64,000 nucleotides of DNA from Gilvimarinus polysaccharolyticus (lineage in GTDB: Bacteria > Pseudomonadota > Gammaproteobacteria > Pseudomonadales > Cellvibrionaceae): assembly GCF_001187555.1 (NCBI RefSeq), contig NZ_LFIJ01000002.1, forward strand, positions 346,716 through 410,715, in the 5' to 3' direction. Positions 56,290-64,000 of this stretch are shown piece after piece (within the stretch, counting starts at the first letter, position 1; the number at the start of each line of letters is the position of its first letter). The position numbers were made by a program, and so were the translations under genes. The notes under the pieces were generated by a model. That model ran no database searches, was not told the DNA's origin, and worked only from the letters and a program-made list of their open reading frames with translations.

Positions 56290-58800
56290 TTAATTTTTTA
56301 CATTAGGTTCCGCAACAACCGACTGGTTATTACTAAGCTCCAACGCCTCGACCGCCAAGGCTAAGAACATATAATTAGTCGCGCCACCACCCATGACATA
56401 CTCAGTTTGCTGCCAGAAAAATGGCCACACTTTTAGCTCGGGCAGGTCTGGGCGAATCAGCGCCGTACCGGATATAACACCACCTGGAATATACGACCAG
56501 TCAGCGCGATTGACCCCATAAGCAACCAAAGCCGATTGCGAGCCCACACCAGAAGCAAACGAGCTGGTATTGTTGCCAGGGTGGACCCCCAAGACAAAAT
56601 TTAATGCGTTGACATAAATATCACTACTGGCAATATCGGGCCAAGATTTATGTACAAAATATTGTTTAACACCAAACTCTTGTATCCCCCAACCCGCACC
56701 CCAAATATTGGGTTTATACGGAACACCATAAGGCGTTTCTTGTGCCTGCGCTTGGACATTTTCTTGTTGCTTAACCACAGCCGTGTTAACTGCCACCACA
56801 AAACTCTGATCATCAATCAGCCTCATAACTCGGCCGATCACCCATGCAGTATTATCAATGTCGGCAACAATAGCCTCCTGCATATTGATCAAGGTCTCGA
56901 TATAACTTCTTTTGCCCGTTGCCAGAATCAGTTCAGCCAAAACAAACGCACGAGCAAAAGTATCATCGGTTTTGTTAAACGCACTGATAAAAACCCCTTC
57001 AGCGGCAGCAAGAGCCTGCTGCGACAGCTCAAGATTGTAGGTTTTCATAACTCGGGCGGCGGCAGCTAAACCTGCCGCCACACGTAATTCACGTTTAGGG
57101 TTTTGCTCGGTAAACACCCAGCGATCATCAGGCGTACCCGAACGCCCCTCTTTAACCTCCCCGGACTCTAGGCTTGGGTGGTATACTAAATTATCAGTTT
57201 GAGCGGCGGCGTCACCTAACATAACGTATTGTCGCTTAGTCGGCACAATAATACCTCGATACAAACGCCCTAAACTCTGATACCCCCCCAACACCGTAAG
57301 CAAGCCATGTTCAACTTGTTGCAGTGCATCATTTTTACCATCGGGCTGGTGAATTTCTACCAACTGCTTTTGCTGATCAATACTGGTTGCGTCGTAATCA
57401 AGCCCAAACTCTTCTACCATCATTGCCAACAACCACGTTGTGCCAATTTGCGACTCAACCCGCAAATCGTAATCGCCTGCATCGTGCCAGCCGCCTTTGT
57501 TTAAACCCGGTACGGGCTGGCCAGGTTTAAATTTGGTCAAGGTCGATGATCCTGAGATATAACCATCGATGTGATTGTAATCCACCGGCGCCATTAACGC
57601 ATCATCGTGATGACACTTGTCGTGCCAAACTCGATACTTTTCATTAACGCGCATGTGACACATTTGCACAGGTAAAAAATATTCTAAGGTCGGCTGCCAC
57701 GCATGACGTGAATAAACATCAAGACCTATTTTGAAGGGTTGTGATTTTTCCCCACGATAAGAAATCTGGTACATTCCTGGCTCGCGCACGGCAGAGAAAT
57801 CATACTGCAAATAATGATAACGCAAGAAGCTACCCCAAGGTTTAGGGTCGCCTTCCTGTACTAATTTTGCGCCATTAGCGCCAAGCTTTAACAGCTGCAC
57901 CTTACTCGCTTTAGTATCACTACTGTCTTGCTCAATCACTGCCGTTTTTGGCAAACTGAGACCGTAACCGAGCTGCGACACTTGAATCACAGGTTTATAT
58001 TGCCAGTCATCAATCACATTGGGCGTTATTATCCACTCAATAGCGTTACGACTTGCACCCGCCGGAATCAATGAGCGCACAATAAACCAACCATTGTTGT
58101 GATTAGCACGACCATCCCAAAGCTCGAGTTTATCGCCCTTTAACTGTTTAATAATTAATCGCTGTGCATCGGTCTCCGGCGCAACAACCAATGTTTTACC
58201 AACCGCTAAGGGTTCACCCAACCACTCGCCTTTGTGTTTAATGATGGGGCCGTTAGGCTGGTTGGTAAAAATTCCAACGTCATCGTCCATAATGTAGGAC
58301 TTACCAAATAAGTCGCCGGGAAACAGTTCAAAGTTAAAACCTATTTTGCCAATCCACTGTGCAGGTAACGGCTGGGATAAATCGACACTGACCTTAAAAC
58401 TACTACCCTCAAGTGGCTCCACATGAACTTGATAACTAAAATTTAAATCGGGATAAGTAATTGGGTTAAACCCTTGACGATTTTTGCTTTCGTCCGGGTA
58501 GGCTAATGTTTGTGAAATACGTTGATTTTTTTCATCAACATGCGCCTCACCCACACCCGCCGGCACTGGAGACCATTGCCCTGGTGAGACCTCTAATCGT
58601 AAATCACCATTGGCAGCCGTACGCACTCCGTGCTGAATAACCGTTACACCGGTTTGATGGCCATCGGGGTAAATGTCGGCAAAAACTGTCACATCCAAGC
58701 CCGGCATAGAAAAGTAGCCTCGCTCGTTTAACTCTAAGTTACTCTCAGCCTGCAACGTTCCAGCCGCCAATAGCAGGGTAGCAAACAATAGCGTTCTCAT
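56290..58800 (-). CDS. GH9 cellulase/glucanase with N-terminal Ig-like domain
   Basis: 836 residues with a signal peptide (MRTLLFATLLLAAGTLQAES). A beta-rich N-terminal part (about 20-280) precedes a CelD-type Ig-like domain (about 285-375; PVIQVSQLGYGLSLPK). The GH9 (alpha/alpha)6 catalytic domain follows. The catalytic aspartates are in GGWHDAGDYD (D440 and D443) and the general acid is E800 in QQTEYVMGGG. GVHPGNNTSSFASGVGSQ is a family signature. It hydrolyses cellulose or related beta-glucans; the long N-terminal domain is larger than usual. Confidence 0.9.
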   Translation of the reverse strand: MRTLLFATLLLAAGTLQAESNLELNERGYFSMPGLDVTVFADIYPDGHQTGVTVIQHGVRTAANGDLRLEVSPGQWSPVPAGVGEAHVDEKNQRISQTLAYPDESKNRQGFNPITYPDLNFSYQVHVEPLEGSSFKVSVDLSQPLPAQWIGKIGFNFELFPGDLFGKSYIMDDDVGIFTNQPNGPIIKHKGEWLGEPLAVGKTLVVAPETDAQRLIIKQLKGDKLELWDGRANHNNGWFIVRSLIPAGASRNAIEWIITPNVIDDWQYKPVIQVSQLGYGLSLPKTAVIEQDSSDTKASKVQLLKLGANGAKLVQEGDPKPWGSFLRYHYLQYDFSAVREPGMYQISYRGEKSQPFKIGLDVYSRHAWQPTLEYFLPVQMCHMRVNEKYRVWHDKCHHDDALMAPVDYNHIDGYISGSSTLTKFKPGQPVPGLNKGGWHDAGDYDLRVESQIGTTWLLAMMVEEFGLDYDATSIDQQKQLVEIHQPDGKNDALQQVEHGLLTVLGGYQSLGRLYRGIIVPTKRQYVMLGDAAAQTDNLVYHPSLESGEVKEGRSGTPDDRWVFTEQNPKRELRVAAGLAAAARVMKTYNLELSQQALAAAEGVFISAFNKTDDTFARAFVLAELILATGKRSYIETLINMQEAIVADIDNTAWVIGRVMRLIDDQSFVVAVNTAVVKQQENVQAQAQETPYGVPYKPNIWGAGWGIQEFGVKQYFVHKSWPDIASSDIYVNALNFVLGVHPGNNTSSFASGVGSQSALVAYGVNRADWSYIPGGVISGTALIRPDLPELKVWPFFWQQTEYVMGGGATNYMFLALAVEALELSNNQSVVAEPNVKN

Positions 58801-58940
58801 GGCTCTCCTCGATTATAATTAGAATGATAAGGCTTCGCGGGACTATTCTATAGAGTCCTACCTATATGCGCGTTAAGGTAGTTAAAAAATAGTTATGATT
58901 GGTCATCCGTTGAGTGAATAAATCCATTCATCCAATTTAT

Positions 58941-60674
58941 TCACTCTGCACTTGTTGATTCTTTAGCGATCATGCAAGTATTGCGTCCAGCCGCCTTGGC
59001 ATCATAAAGAGCTTTATCGGCGCGCTCAAACACGGTTTCGGCGCTCTCATCAACACCCGCTTTAAATTCGGCAATACCCATAGATACTGTAATTGCCACT
59101 GGTGCTTCTTTATAATTAAATGCTGTTTTAGCAATTGCGGCGCGAATTCGATCAAGCACCACAAATGCTTGCTCGGCTGTTGTCTCTGGCATTAAAACCA
59201 CAAACTCTTCGCCGCCATAGCGACAAAAAAAGTCTACTTCTCGCAAACGTTTAGCCATGGCGTTGCTTAGCACTTTTAACACCCGATCACCCGCTTGGTG
59301 CCCAAGCGTGTCGTTGATTCTTTTAAAGTAATCTAAATCACACACAGCAAGCGTCAACGGATGCCCGTAGCGGATAAAACGTTGCTCTTCTAGCTCAACA
59401 CGCTCGGTGTAAGCTTCGCGATTAGGCATTCCGGTAAGCGTGTCTGTCAGTGCTCTATTGCGCTGCTCCTCTAGCACTTCACGATTTTGGCTGGCCTCTT
59501 GCTCCATCTCTCGAATACGTGTAGCCAACTGCTGCAGCTGCTCGGTAACCGGATGATCGCGCCCTTCGGCACTTTGGTAATCGGATAACGCCGTGCGAAT
59601 ACTGCCCAACCGGTTTTGCACCTGATGCTTAAGCTCATCAAGGTTTTCGGCGCGAGCGCTTTGACTCTCAAGCTCAGCAAATTCACTCAGCATTTTTTGT
59701 TGCATTTGATCGCTAGCCTGCTGCAAGCCATCGGTATGATGTGCCGCCCCTTCGATCACTTGGTAAATATCCGCCAGCTGCTGATTAACCTCCGTTAAAT
59801 AACCGGCAAACGCTCGGCTCGCCGCCATATAAGCTGCCAACACTAGGTCCCTCACCTCTGTCAGCGCTGGCAGTAAATCGGCATTACTCAAACCCGAGCT
59901 CAATCGCTTTTGCAGCAGGCGCACGCGCTCGGGTGCAATCGCTTGAGCCTCCACACTTAACAACAGCTCGGTGATAATAGCCCGCAGACTGTCACTAACG
60001 GTTTCACTATCGCGTAGAGTAGCATTGGGGTTCAACTCAAACAGGGCCCGATCGGCTTTGTCACAGCTCTCGCTAACAGCGGGCTCAGGTGTTTCAGCTG
60101 CATCACCTTCGTGTTGCTGCACTTCCGATACTGCCGCACCGCTCGAACCCAGTAATCGCGCCATCAAGCCTGGCGCTTTATCCGCTGCTGGGGCTCGCTC
60201 GGCCAACACTTCGCCCTGCAACTGCTCTAGCTGACGCAATAAGTCGGGGTAAACATCCAGCCGGTCACGTTGACGGGTGGCATCCTGAGTCAAGTTACGC
60301 AGCTGTTTTTTTAACGCTCGCTCTGGCGTCAACGATAACAGTCGATCCACCATAGCTTGCAAGGCATCGCTCTGCTTAGCCGTGCTTGTTTCGCGGAACT
60401 GCTCAAAAGCCAATAGCGATTGCTCAAGCCGCTGCAATTGTTGTGCAATATCATTTTTATCATCGCCTCGCAGACTTTGGCGCAACGCACCCAGCGCAAC
60501 ATCAAGCGCAGGGTGTTGCCCTTCGGCTGCCAAACTCACCCGCGATAAAGCTTTTGCCAACAACTGAATATCAGCCTTATGCGCTTGTTCTTGTTGTTCA
60601 TGAGTATCTAGTGCGTCGAGATATTTATCTCGCCATTTAGCTGACCCGTTATCTGCGAGCTCCGGTTCCTGCAT
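58941..60674 (-). CDS. Diguanylate cyclase with coiled-coil N-terminal region (DgcH-like)
   Basis: 577 residues. Residues 1-390 are helical and charged with long coiled-coil stretches (VQNRLGSIRTALSDYQSAEG; MEQEASQNREVLEEQRN) and no membrane segment. Residues about 400-570 are a GGDEF domain with the active-site variant YGGEEFVVLMP, DLDYFKRINDTLGHQAGD and the inhibitory-site-like motif region TLTGMPNREA upstream. It makes cyclic di-GMP. The position before dsbA and cytochrome c4 matches the Pseudomonas diguanylate cyclase DgcH; orthology is inferred. Confidence 0.9.
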   Translation of the reverse strand: MQEPELADNGSAKWRDKYLDALDTHEQQEQAHKADIQLLAKALSRVSLAAEGQHPALDVALGALRQSLRGDDKNDIAQQLQRLEQSLLAFEQFRETSTAKQSDALQAMVDRLLSLTPERALKKQLRNLTQDATRQRDRLDVYPDLLRQLEQLQGEVLAERAPAADKAPGLMARLLGSSGAAVSEVQQHEGDAAETPEPAVSESCDKADRALFELNPNATLRDSETVSDSLRAIITELLLSVEAQAIAPERVRLLQKRLSSGLSNADLLPALTEVRDLVLAAYMAASRAFAGYLTEVNQQLADIYQVIEGAAHHTDGLQQASDQMQQKMLSEFAELESQSARAENLDELKHQVQNRLGSIRTALSDYQSAEGRDHPVTEQLQQLATRIREMEQEASQNREVLEEQRNRALTDTLTGMPNREAYTERVELEEQRFIRYGHPLTLAVCDLDYFKRINDTLGHQAGDRVLKVLSNAMAKRLREVDFFCRYGGEEFVVLMPETTAEQAFVVLDRIRAAIAKTAFNYKEAPVAITVSMGIAEFKAGVDESAETVFERADKALYDAKAAGRNTCMIAKESTSAE

Positions 60675-60760
60675 AGCCGTTATTCACCTGTTGCGGTTAA
60701 TGATCTTATTATAGCCAGCGCGTCATTCAACGCCAGCCTCAAGCAGCTCTAACCCATATA

Positions 60761-60793
60761 AAAAACCCCAGTAGTGTGCCACTACTGGGGTTT
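60761..60793 (-). terminator. Intrinsic terminator of dsbA
   Basis: AAACCCCAGTAGTG and CACTACTGGGGTTT pair perfectly around TGC. On the minus strand the stem runs into TTTTTTATAT. It begins about 28 bases after the dsbA stop. Confidence 0.85.
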
Positions 60794-60821
60794 AAGACGA
60801 CTAAATATAGCTAATACTGAG

Positions 60822-61466
60822 TTACTTTTTTTCTGCGCGAATCTTCTCAACCAGATAGTCGACCACTTGCAGCATCTCGCGATGCCCACCGGCACCAGCG
60901 GCGCCGACTCGATAACGACCATCCACTACTAACTCTGGTGTACCACTAATATTATAGGCGCGCGCTTTGGCATCACCCTGACGCAGCTGACTACCAATAC
61001 CAAAAGATTCAAAGGTTTTGGTGAACTGATCTTTATCAACGCCGTATTGCGTGTAAAATTCAGCAAAATCCTCGACGCTGCTGATACGCGATTTTTGAAT
61101 ATGCAGCGCATTAAATAAATCCATGTGCGCCTCTTCCAGTACACCAAGAGCTTTAGCGGTATAAAAAGCCCGTGCGTATGGTTCCATTTGCTTCGCCCAA
61201 ACAACGGGTGTTTGCACAACGTTTACATCATCAGCCTGCTTTTCGCGCCACTGATGAAACAGCGGATCGAAACGAAAACAATGGCCGCAGGTGTAGGCAA
61301 ACATCTCGCGCACTTCAATTTTGTCGGCATCGTCAGTGCGTACCGGCTCGGCCAACTCTATATATTCTTTACCTTCCTCATAAGCGGGCCCCGCAGTAGT
61401 CGCGGAATCCTCGGCACACGCCACAAGGCTAAACAGAATGCCAAAAAAGGCAACTAAAACGCGCAT
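60822..61466 (-). CDS. dsbA: Thiol:disulfide interchange protein DsbA, possible lipoprotein
   Basis: 214 residues. The thioredoxin fold has the active site CGHC (Cys60, Cys63) in FAYTCGHCFRF and a cis-proline in SGTPELVVDGRYRV. It introduces disulfide bonds into periplasmic proteins. The N-terminus MRVLVAFFGILFSLVACAED ends in LVAC (Cys17), which meets the lipobox rule, so this DsbA may be membrane-anchored, unlike the soluble E. coli form. It lies in the conserved order cyclase, dsbA, cytochrome c4, engB. Confidence 0.92.
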   Translation of the reverse strand: MRVLVAFFGILFSLVACAEDSATTAGPAYEEGKEYIELAEPVRTDDADKIEVREMFAYTCGHCFRFDPLFHQWREKQADDVNVVQTPVVWAKQMEPYARAFYTAKALGVLEEAHMDLFNALHIQKSRISSVEDFAEFYTQYGVDKDQFTKTFESFGIGSQLRQGDAKARAYNISGTPELVVDGRYRVGAAGAGGHREMLQVVDYLVEKIRAEKK

Positions 61467-61570
61467 AATTTTGCTCCACTAAGTGCTTACTGTTAACGAT
61501 TAAATCACAATGACATTTTATAGAGCCGCTAAGCTTGCGCAAGTTCCGGCTCGACAGCAATCAAAAAAGC

Positions 61571-61601
61571 CAAAAAAGGCGACCCAGGGCCGCCTTTTTT
61601 G
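61571..61601 (-). terminator. Intrinsic terminator of the cytochrome c4 gene
   Basis: AAAAAAGGCG and CGCCTTTTTT form a 10-bp stem with a nine-base loop, 13 bases after the stop, with T runs in both directions. Confidence 0.85.
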
Positions 61602-61613
61602 CTTTAGCTCGGC

Positions 61614-62294
61614 TTAGTGCAGCCCAGCTATATAGTTGGCCAACGATTTAATTTCAGCATCGCTTAGGTGCTTGGCAGCCAAACGCATAATCATCTGATC
61701 ACCATCGTTAGTCCGCTCACCAGCACGAAACGCACGCAGCTGTTTTTCGATGTATTGAGCGTACTGGCCGCCCAAATGAGGGTAACCCGCTGGAGCATTG
61801 CCAACACCGGTAGGTGAATGACAACCGGTACAGGCAGGAACACCCGTCTCTTCGTTACCAGCGCGATACACCTGCTGACCTAGCTTAAGTGCATCAACAT
61901 CTTCGCCCGAATTGATTTTTACCGTTAGCTCTTTTGAACCGCTCAGCTGAATCGTTTGGTCGGCGTAATGCGCAGCAATATCTTGTAAATCTTGGTCTGT
62001 AAGACCGCTTAACAGTCCAGTCATCTCAACAACGGGACGGCCAGTGCTGGCTTTATCGCTGCCACTAGCTTTGTCCCACGCCTGAATGTCTCGCAACTGC
62101 TTAAGGATATAGCGCTCGCCCAAACCTGCAATTTTGGGAAAACTCGGAGCCGGGCTATTGCCGTCGGCACCATGACAAGCGGCACAAACAGCCGATTTAT
62201 CGGCACCAGCGCTGGCGACACCCGCAGCACTAACAGTCTGGGTCAGCGCAGCGGCACCCAGCGCAAGAAGCATAGATAAAACATGTTTTTTCAT
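61614..62294 (-). CDS. Diheme cytochrome c4
   Basis: 226 residues with a signal peptide (MKKHVLSMLLALGAAALTQT, cut near VSAAG). The two heme sites are CAACH (37-41) and CTGCH (155-159), each with a downstream methionine (MTGLLSGL and MIMRLAAKHLSD). The two-domain arrangement with a duplicated fold is that of cytochrome c4, a periplasmic electron donor to terminal oxidases. It is divergent from engB. Confidence 0.93.
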   Translation of the reverse strand: MKKHVLSMLLALGAAALTQTVSAAGVASAGADKSAVCAACHGADGNSPAPSFPKIAGLGERYILKQLRDIQAWDKASGSDKASTGRPVVEMTGLLSGLTDQDLQDIAAHYADQTIQLSGSKELTVKINSGEDVDALKLGQQVYRAGNEETGVPACTGCHSPTGVGNAPAGYPHLGGQYAQYIEKQLRAFRAGERTNDGDQMIMRLAAKHLSDAEIKSLANYIAGLH

Positions 62295-62503
62295 TGGCTA
62301 ACCCATGAAGTCGTTATTTTATGTTGGCGATGCTGCCCAGGCATTGCCTGTTAGGCAGAGATTGAGGCCCTCTTTTACCAACAGGGCCCGGTTGCAGCCG
62401 GCATTATATACTAACTCGGGAAGCTCTGAACAATTCCCCACCAAACCCGAAACCGGTACACTGCGAACCACAATCCCTACAAGTCCAACAACGAGTATTT
62501 ACC

Positions 62504-63178
62504 ATGTCCGACATCATCGCTTTCAACCGCGCCCACTTTACTCAAAGCGCCCCCAGTATTCGCGAATGTCCCCCCGAATTTGGACGTGAAGTGGCCTTTG
62601 CTGGACGCTCTAACGCGGGGAAATCCAGTGCCATCAATACCTTAACCAACAACTCCAAACTGGCGCGCACCAGTAAAACCCCCGGCCGCACCCAGCTTAT
62701 TAATTACTTTGATCTGACCGAGGATACTCGGCTGGTGGATTTACCCGGCTATGGTTACGCCAAAGTATCACTGGCCATGAAGCAAAAATGGCAAGCAAAC
62801 CTATCCGAATACTTGCACGAGCGCCGCTGCCTGACAGGATTAGTGGTGGTCATGGATATTCGTCATCCGATGCAAGATTTTGACACCATGGTCATCAATT
62901 GGGCAGTAGAGACCAACATGCCGGTGCATTTGTTGTTAACCAAAGCCGACAAGCTGAAAAAAGGCCCCGCCAACACCATTTTGCTACAAATCAAAAAACA
63001 ATTAAAAGAAGCTGAAGTGGATGATCTTATTAGCGTGCAGATGTTTTCATCGTTAAAAAAGACTGGACTCGATGAGCTAAGGATTAAATTGTCTAGCTGG
63101 CTACTAGAAGGCGGCCGAGAGTTTGAAGACGAACCACAGGAGCCTGAGGCAATAGCAGGTGACGAGCAAGACTCGTAA
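62504..63178 (+). CDS. engB: Ribosome biogenesis GTPase EngB/YihA/YsxC
   Basis: 224 residues. GTPase motifs: P-loop [13 protein letters not shown] (33-45), DLPGYGYAK (G3), LLTKADK (G4) and VQMFSS near the G5 position. It helps assemble the large ribosomal subunit. The C-terminal tail after residue 205 is acidic ([18 protein letters not shown]) and longer than in E. coli. It is convergent with polA, with a roughly 485-base gap holding RNA-like features. Confidence 0.95.
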   Translation: MSDIIAFNRAHFTQSAPSIRECPPEFGREVAFAGRSNAGKSSAINTLTNNSKLARTSKTPGRTQLINYFDLTEDTRLVDLPGYGYAKVSLAMKQKWQANLSEYLHERRCLTGLVVVMDIRHPMQDFDTMVINWAVETNMPVHLLLTKADKLKKGPANTILLQIKKQLKEAEVDDLISVQMFSSLKKTGLDELRIKLSSWLLEGGREFEDEPQEPEAIAGDEQDS

Positions 63179-63223
63179 GTGCTTACGTCGTTCAGTGAAG
63201 CGCCGGCGCCCCAATTTATAGGT

Positions 63224-63256
63224 AAAAAAAAGGCCGATAACAAATTGTTATCGGCC
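63224..63256 (-). terminator. Minus-strand intrinsic terminator in the engB-polA gap
   Basis: GGCCGATAACAA and TTGTTATCGGCC are almost contiguous (one base between), and on the minus strand eight T follow. It points away from engB and is separate from the small-RNA terminator at 63456, so it may end a second minus-strand transcript or catch readthrough. On the plus strand it could also fold after engB. Confidence 0.7.
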
Positions 63257-63262
63257 ACAACC

Positions 63263-63288
63263 CTGACATCCTTGGGGGGTGATGTCAG
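63263..63288. repeat. Inverted repeat in the engB-polA gap
   Basis: CTGACATC and GATGTCAG are 8-base perfect arms around a G-rich loop (CTTGGGGGGT). A related word, CTGACATCA followed by CCCC, occurs near the end of the small RNA at 63480-63495 on the minus strand. Confidence 0.6.
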
Positions 63289-63455
63289 TAACGGATTTGC
63301 ATGCTATGCATTCAACCTACAATTTAAGACTCAACACTTTCGAGTTAGTTCATTCGCCACTGTAAAATTTTGTACCGCCGCCCTTTTCTAAGTACAACGG
63401 CTGGAACCACGTCAATAGCCTTAGGCTTGTTGGCGACCCCAGCCAAACTTTAGAT

Positions 63456-63484
63456 AAAAAAAACCCCAACCATATGATTGGGGT
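63456..63484 (-). terminator. Terminator of the predicted small RNA
   Basis: ACCCCAA (63463-63469) and TTGGGGT (63478-63484) form a 7-bp stem with loop CCATATGA, and on the minus strand a run of T (63456-63462) follows. Confidence 0.85.
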
Positions 63485-63568
63485 CTGATGTCAGAAAATA
63501 ATTCTGCCAAGTTGGCATTTAGCCAATAGAGGAGGAGCTCATGAAAAAACTAAACTGTTCAATACGCT
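63456..63568 (-). ncRNA. Predicted small RNA, ErsA/Spot 42-like position
   Basis: A transcript of about 113 bases is predicted between a sigma-E/AlgU-type promoter (63574-63600) and a clear terminator (63456-63484, ACCCCAA/TTGGGGT then seven to eight T). It contains a C/U-rich single-stranded word, GAGCTCCTCCTC, complementary to Shine-Dalgarno sequences, and an internal hairpin (TTGGC/GCCAA). The gap between engB and polA is where E. coli has Spot 42 and Pseudomonas has ErsA, the latter also AlgU-dependent. No sequence identity with them is claimed. The end positions are estimates. Confidence 0.62.
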
Positions 63569-63573
63569 AATAC

Positions 63574-63600
63574 TCAGAGCCCCTTACTGCGGGAAAGTTC
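63574..63600 (-). promoter_or_regulatory. Sigma-E/AlgU-type promoter candidate
   Basis: On the minus strand GAACTT (63595-63600), 16 bases, TCTGA (63574-63578): the AlgU/RpoE consensus in both elements and spacing. Transcription would begin near 63568 and run into the predicted small RNA. Confidence 0.7.
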
Positions 63601-63663
63601 AGTATTTGTATAAAATTTTTCCATTTTCTCCTCTGCCGGCGTCAGAATCTGCAAAACAACGGA

Positions 63664-64000
63664 CTAATGCGCCTCATCCCAGTTGTTGCCAACGCCGGCC
63701 TCAACCAATAACGGTACTTTTAAGTCAGCAGCCGCACTCATTCGTTCAATCACACCTACGCGCACGGCATCTACATCCACGTCCGCCACCTCTAACACCA
63801 ACTCATCGTGCACCTGCATCACCAGCTTGGCATCCAAGCCGCTGACCCCAAGCCAATCAGCCACGCTGACCATGGCTTTTTTAATAATATCGGCGGCTGT
63901 GCCCTGCATCGGCGCGTTAATCGCGGTACGTTCGGCACCTTGTTGTAACATTTTATTGCGAGCGTTTATCTCGGGCAGGTATAAACGCCGTCCATGTATC
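63664..64000 (-). CDS. polA: DNA polymerase I, C-terminal end (cut by window edge)
   Basis: 112 codons of the 3' end, in frame to the window edge. It shows the polymerase domain: GRRLYLPEINARNK, AINAPMQGTAADIIKKAM, and MQVHDELVLEV with the catalytic VHDE motif of family A polymerases. It ends NWDEAH. The rest of the gene, including the exonuclease parts, is outside the window. Confidence 0.96.
   Translation of the reverse strand, partial: IHGRRLYLPEINARNKMLQQGAERTAINAPMQGTAADIIKKAMVSVADWLGVSGLDAKLVMQVHDELVLEVADVDVDAVRVGVIERMSAAADLKVPLLVEAGVGNNWDEAH

Noticed and set aside
63541-63570. Nine-codon plus-strand frame (MKKLNCSIR) with a strong AGGAGGAG before its ATG
   Set aside because: It lies exactly opposite the C/U-rich part of the predicted small RNA, which explains the Shine-Dalgarno-like sequence. 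No gene follows that it could lead, so I favour the RNA on the other strand.

Overview
The window looks like chromosomal DNA of a marine-type, polysaccharide-degrading gammaproteobacterium near the Cellvibrionales (Saccharophagus/Teredinibacter/Cellvibrio-like). The evidence is a TonB receptor with starch, cellulose and GH79 enzymes, an exosortase H system, and long stretches whose gene order resembles Pseudomonas (sutA-like / PII-amtB / ubiK / yifB / rep / cytochrome c5, and diguanylate cyclase / dsbA / cytochrome c4 / engB / polA). No phage, insertion sequence, CRISPR array or rRNA operon was seen. The assignment rests on reading the proteins; no database search was done.

Layout. (1) 1-11.3 kb is a maltodextrin locus: secreted GH13 (cut by the window edge), TonB receptor, cytoplasmic GH13 alpha-glucosidase, lipoprotein GH15 glucoamylase, MFS sugar transporter and LacI-type regulator. 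Three near-identical 14-bp palindromes lie in front of the receptor and between the divergent enzymes. (2) 11.4-14.1 kb is a divergent pair: a RimK-like ATP-grasp protein and a GNAT/C39-like peptidase fusion. CsbD and YqaA-like genes follow. (3) 15.2-20.8 kb is a thiamine operon, thiC-thiO-thiS-thiG-thiDE, behind a TPP riboswitch. (4) 21-31 kb is housekeeping: SutA-like protein, glnK-amtB-glnK, ubiK, yifB/comM, a GGDEF-EAL protein, rep helicase and cytochrome c5. (5) 31.1-31.5 kb has tRNA-Arg(CCG) preceded by a partial duplicate of its own promoter and 5' end. (6) 34-42 kb is a singlet-oxygen-type stress locus: ECF sigma, ChrR and a divergent lipid-modification operon (NTF2-like, SDR, FAD oxidoreductase, DUF1365, CFA-type methyltransferase, DUF2878, exported protein). 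A perfect palindrome places two back-to-back ECF promoters between the halves. (7) 42-56 kb is mixed: ZIP transporter, HiPIP, DUF808, exosortase H and partner, acylphosphatase, GH79 heparanase-like enzyme, AraC/alcohol dehydrogenase pair, an exosortase H substrate, a tiny lipoprotein, pirin, FadE and PhzF. (8) 55-59 kb holds GH5 and GH9 cellulases. (9) 59-64 kb holds a diguanylate cyclase, dsbA, cytochrome c4, engB, a probable small RNA with a sigma-E/AlgU-type promoter, and the 3' end of polA.

How the parts work together. Starch fragments would be cut outside or at the outer membrane, imported by the TonB receptor, cut to glucose by the glucoamylase and glucosidase, and moved inward by the MFS carrier under LacI control. 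The ECF-ChrR locus probably responds to singlet oxygen or related damage by remodelling membrane fatty acids. Exosortase H probably processes the IPTL-type surface protein encoded about 4 kb away. The least described elements are the polA-engB intergenic RNA or RNAs, the mirror-image ECF promoter, the duplicated tRNA 5' region and the ATP-grasp/GNAT-peptidase pair.
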